Assembly: GCA_019426215.1 (NCBI GenBank)
Contig: CM033400.1
Coordinates: forward strand, 27,078,568 to 27,142,567
DNA length: 64,000 nt
Direction: 5' to 3'
DNA from: Buddleja alternifolia
Lineage: Eukaryota; Streptophyta; Magnoliopsida; Lamiales; Scrophulariaceae
Shown one piece after another: positions 61,775 to 64,000 of the stretch; the first letter of the stretch is position 1; every line of letters begins with the position of its first letter. A model generated the notes under the pieces. The model searched no databases and was not told the origin of the DNA. It saw only the letters and a program-made list of their open reading frames with translations. The position numbers and the translations under genes were made by a program.

Positions 61775-64000
61775 ATGCCGAGGGCGAACACAGTTAATGT
61801 TTTAATATACATGGATGGTCAAATTATTGAAGACTCAAATTCAGTGAGATATAGCACTCGTCCAAGCACTAACATGAGAATACGTCGTACGATCACATAT
61901 GCTGAATTGTTGGAGAAGTTATAAGCGAGAACAAGAACTGATCCGAATCATTTTTCATTAAAAGTAATTTTAAAATTTGAATTTGAAAAGAGAAATGTGA
62001 TGAGGGAGAGGACAATGGAGATCAAAGACGATCATACTTTAGCGTTTTTCTTGGATCGTAACATTGTTGATGAATCCCTCAAGCTTTATATTGAGAAAGA
62101 ACCAATTCAACATCAAGTGACGTCGTTACAGCCACCCCAATTCATGTCGTATTTTACACAGCCCACGGTATCAGATTTAAATACGCAGTCCCAATCACAT
62201 GTGTGGGAAAATCGTGAGGTTCACTATTTTTTTTCAAGTGTTGTGGGGAGTTCTACAATTCACGATTTGCATCAAGGTAGTTTATTCTTATATTTACATT
62301 GTGTCATCATATTTACTACCAAATTTCATATTTGTGTAGATTATTTTTCTTTTCTTTGCAGAATGTAAAACAATTTAACTTTTTGTGATTTGCATTTTTA
62401 GGTGCTTCTACAACGGGTCATTTGTTTGGGCGTTTTGAAACTGTACAAAATTCCCCTTTGGATTTTGTAATTCCTAACATGCAAGCAGGTAATTGTGAAT
62501 CTTTTAATAAGTTTCATATATGTTGTATTCATTTTATTCGTAACTTGTTATTCTTATTTTTACATATTGTCATAATATTTATATTTAATTGCAGGTCTGT
62601 CTACACAAAATTTCCCCTTGGTAAATCCCCATTCGAGGAATTTTGTAATTCTTAACATGCAAGCAGGTAATTATGAATCTTCTAATAAGTTTCATAATGG
62701 TTGTATTCCTTTGATTCGTGACTTGTTATTCTTATTTTTACACACTGTCATCATATTTATATTTAATTGCAGGTCCGCCTACACAAAATTCCACTTCGGT
62801 AAATCTCCATTCGAGAAATTTTGACATGCAAGCAGGTAATTGTGAATCTTCTAATAAGTTTCATAATGGTTGTATTCCTTTGATTCGTGACTTATTATTC
62901 TTATTTTTACATGTTATCATCATATTTATCTTTATTTGTAAGTCCGTCTACACAAAGTCACCATGAATTTGAGCATCCCAATTTTGGCTCTAGTGATTTT
63001 GCAAATATTGAGAATGATGATATTGGGAATGACGATGACAGTGATGATTCTGACTGTTCGATCCATATTCATACAGACGACGAGATGGAAGAACACGTCA
63101 ACAGTGCAATGAGGGATGAGGATGAAGATGATGAGAGTAATGTACCAATGAATGAAGATGCCCCTCCCACAAGAGGTGAAGAAAGACCTCATGAAGTGCT
63201 CCCATTCTACTCCACTACATACCCAGAAGTACAAGGTGATTCACTACATTGAGAAAGTGCAGGTTTGACCCGGAGAATAATTTATGATCATGCAAAAGGT
63301 AATCTTCGCAAGGGCCAAATTTTTGACAACAAACTCAGCTTGCAAGCAGCGGTGAAAAACTACCACGTGCAGCATGCACGGCTCGAGTTTAAGGTGACAA
63401 TTAGTAATCCGACAGTGTATGCCGTAAAATGCAAACATGGATGCCCTTTTAGACTGCGTGGAAGTTTGTTGAAGAGTACTAATTTCTAGAAAATTTCAAG
63501 GTATGAAGGGTCACACACATGTTTTGCTGAAGATTGTTCCAAGAACCACTTTAACTTGGACATAAACATGATCGCAAATGAACTTCTACCAGAAGTGAGG
63601 AAGGATCCGTCATATAAGGTCGGTCTAATTAGACTAATGGTGTCAAAAAAATGGCAATTCGATATTTCGTGTGGGAAGGCTTGGTACAGTTTGCGACGTA
63701 CAAATGAGATTGTATACGGCATGTGGGAGGATTCAGTTACATGGTTGCCTAAATTTTTGGAAGCTATCCAGAAGTGGAATCTGGATACGGTTGTTGAATG
63801 GCGGCACAAAAGACCAGATCAAAACCCAAAAATGCTGAAATATTTATTTTGGGCGTTCAAGCCATGTATAGATGGATTCCGATATTGTCGAAGAGTCATA
63901 TGTGTTGACGGGACTCATTTGTACGCACGACACAAGGCTAAGTTGTTGGCCACATCAACTCTGGATGGAAATCAGAATATTTTGCCTCTAGCATTCGCCA
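61775..64000 (+). pseudogene. MULE transposase, copy 2, inactivated and cut by the window edge
   Basis: Exons: A 61775-62276, B 62402-62488, C1 62595-62666, C2 62773-62835, then from about 62942. The sequence follows copy 1 closely: a VNVLIYMDGQIIED start; an acidic region with NDDIGNDDDSDDSDCSIH; RRIIYDHAKGNLRKGQIF; KYG/YEGSHTCFAEDCSKNHF-type zinc segment; and the DDE start CRRVICVDGTHLYARHKAKL in its canonical form. Breaks: TAA at 61922-61924 (codon 50), TGA at 63250-63252 where copy 1 has an Arg codon, and TAG at 63487-63489 where a Trp is expected. The acceptor of the last exon is altered (TGTAAG). From 63493 to the edge the frame is open. Copy 1 lies 23 kb to the left in the same orientation. 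Confidence 0.88.
62402..62942 (+). repeat. Amplified mini-exon/intron modules in transposase copy 2
   Basis: Three successive introns (62489-62594, 62667-62772, 62836-62941) are each 106 bp and nearly the same sequence, all starting GTAATTGTGAATC or GTAATTATGAATC and ending in TTTAATTGCAG-type acceptors (the last mutated). The exons between them (72 and 63 nt) encode diverged NFxLVNxHSRNF units. The module period is 178 bp. Copy 1 has one module fewer. Confidence 0.92.

Overview
This is a plant nuclear window, almost certainly from a eudicot. It is AT-rich and intron-containing, with Ty3/Athila-type and Ty1/copia retrotransposons, Mutator-like DNA transposons, a CC-NBS-LRR gene, a TRM/LONGIFOLIA-type gene and a chloroplast peptidyl-tRNA hydrolase. 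An asterid is my guess, but nothing seen here proves it. Only four stretches look like intact host genes: the TRM-like gene (25683-29007, +), an intronless protein of unknown function (34865-35530, -), the NLR (50650-54063, +) and the PTH gene (55026-58536, -).

1-12140 is a nest of minus-strand Ty3/Athila-lineage elements. Element A has a full LTR (3578-5246), a tRNA-Asp primer-binding site, a gag-protease frame and a reverse transcriptase that runs off the left edge after a frameshift. Next to it are a truncated element with a ~99% identical 315-bp LTR fragment and a Transposase_32-type ORF, and a non-autonomous element B with its own LTR (10547-12140). 12900-21840 is a scrap-heap of copia pieces on both strands: LTRs, gag, integrase-RT-RNase H, and a 2.5-kb LTR with an internal 760-bp tandem duplication.

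22-25 kb, 36.7 kb, 47.7-49.9 kb and 59 kb hold foldback elements. Four of them have matching 9-10 bp target-site duplications, which points to Mutator-like (MULE) non-autonomous elements. A SINE with a 17-bp target-site duplication lies at 23779-23966.

The most striking object is a 10.1-kb MULE at 37423-47497. It is bounded by terminal inverted repeats and a 9-bp target duplication (8/9 match). It carries two convergent genes: a MULE transposase (broken) from the left and a plant-mobile-domain (PMD, MAIN/MAIL-like) gene from the right. Both begin from the same TIR-encoded untranslated exon and a 5'UTR intron. A tandem array of ~186-bp units fills the space between their 3' ends. A second copy of the transposase (61775 to the right edge) shows stepwise tandem amplification of a mini-exon plus a 106-bp intron. 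The layout recalls maize MuDR (mudrA/mudrB), with a PMD protein in the mudrB position.
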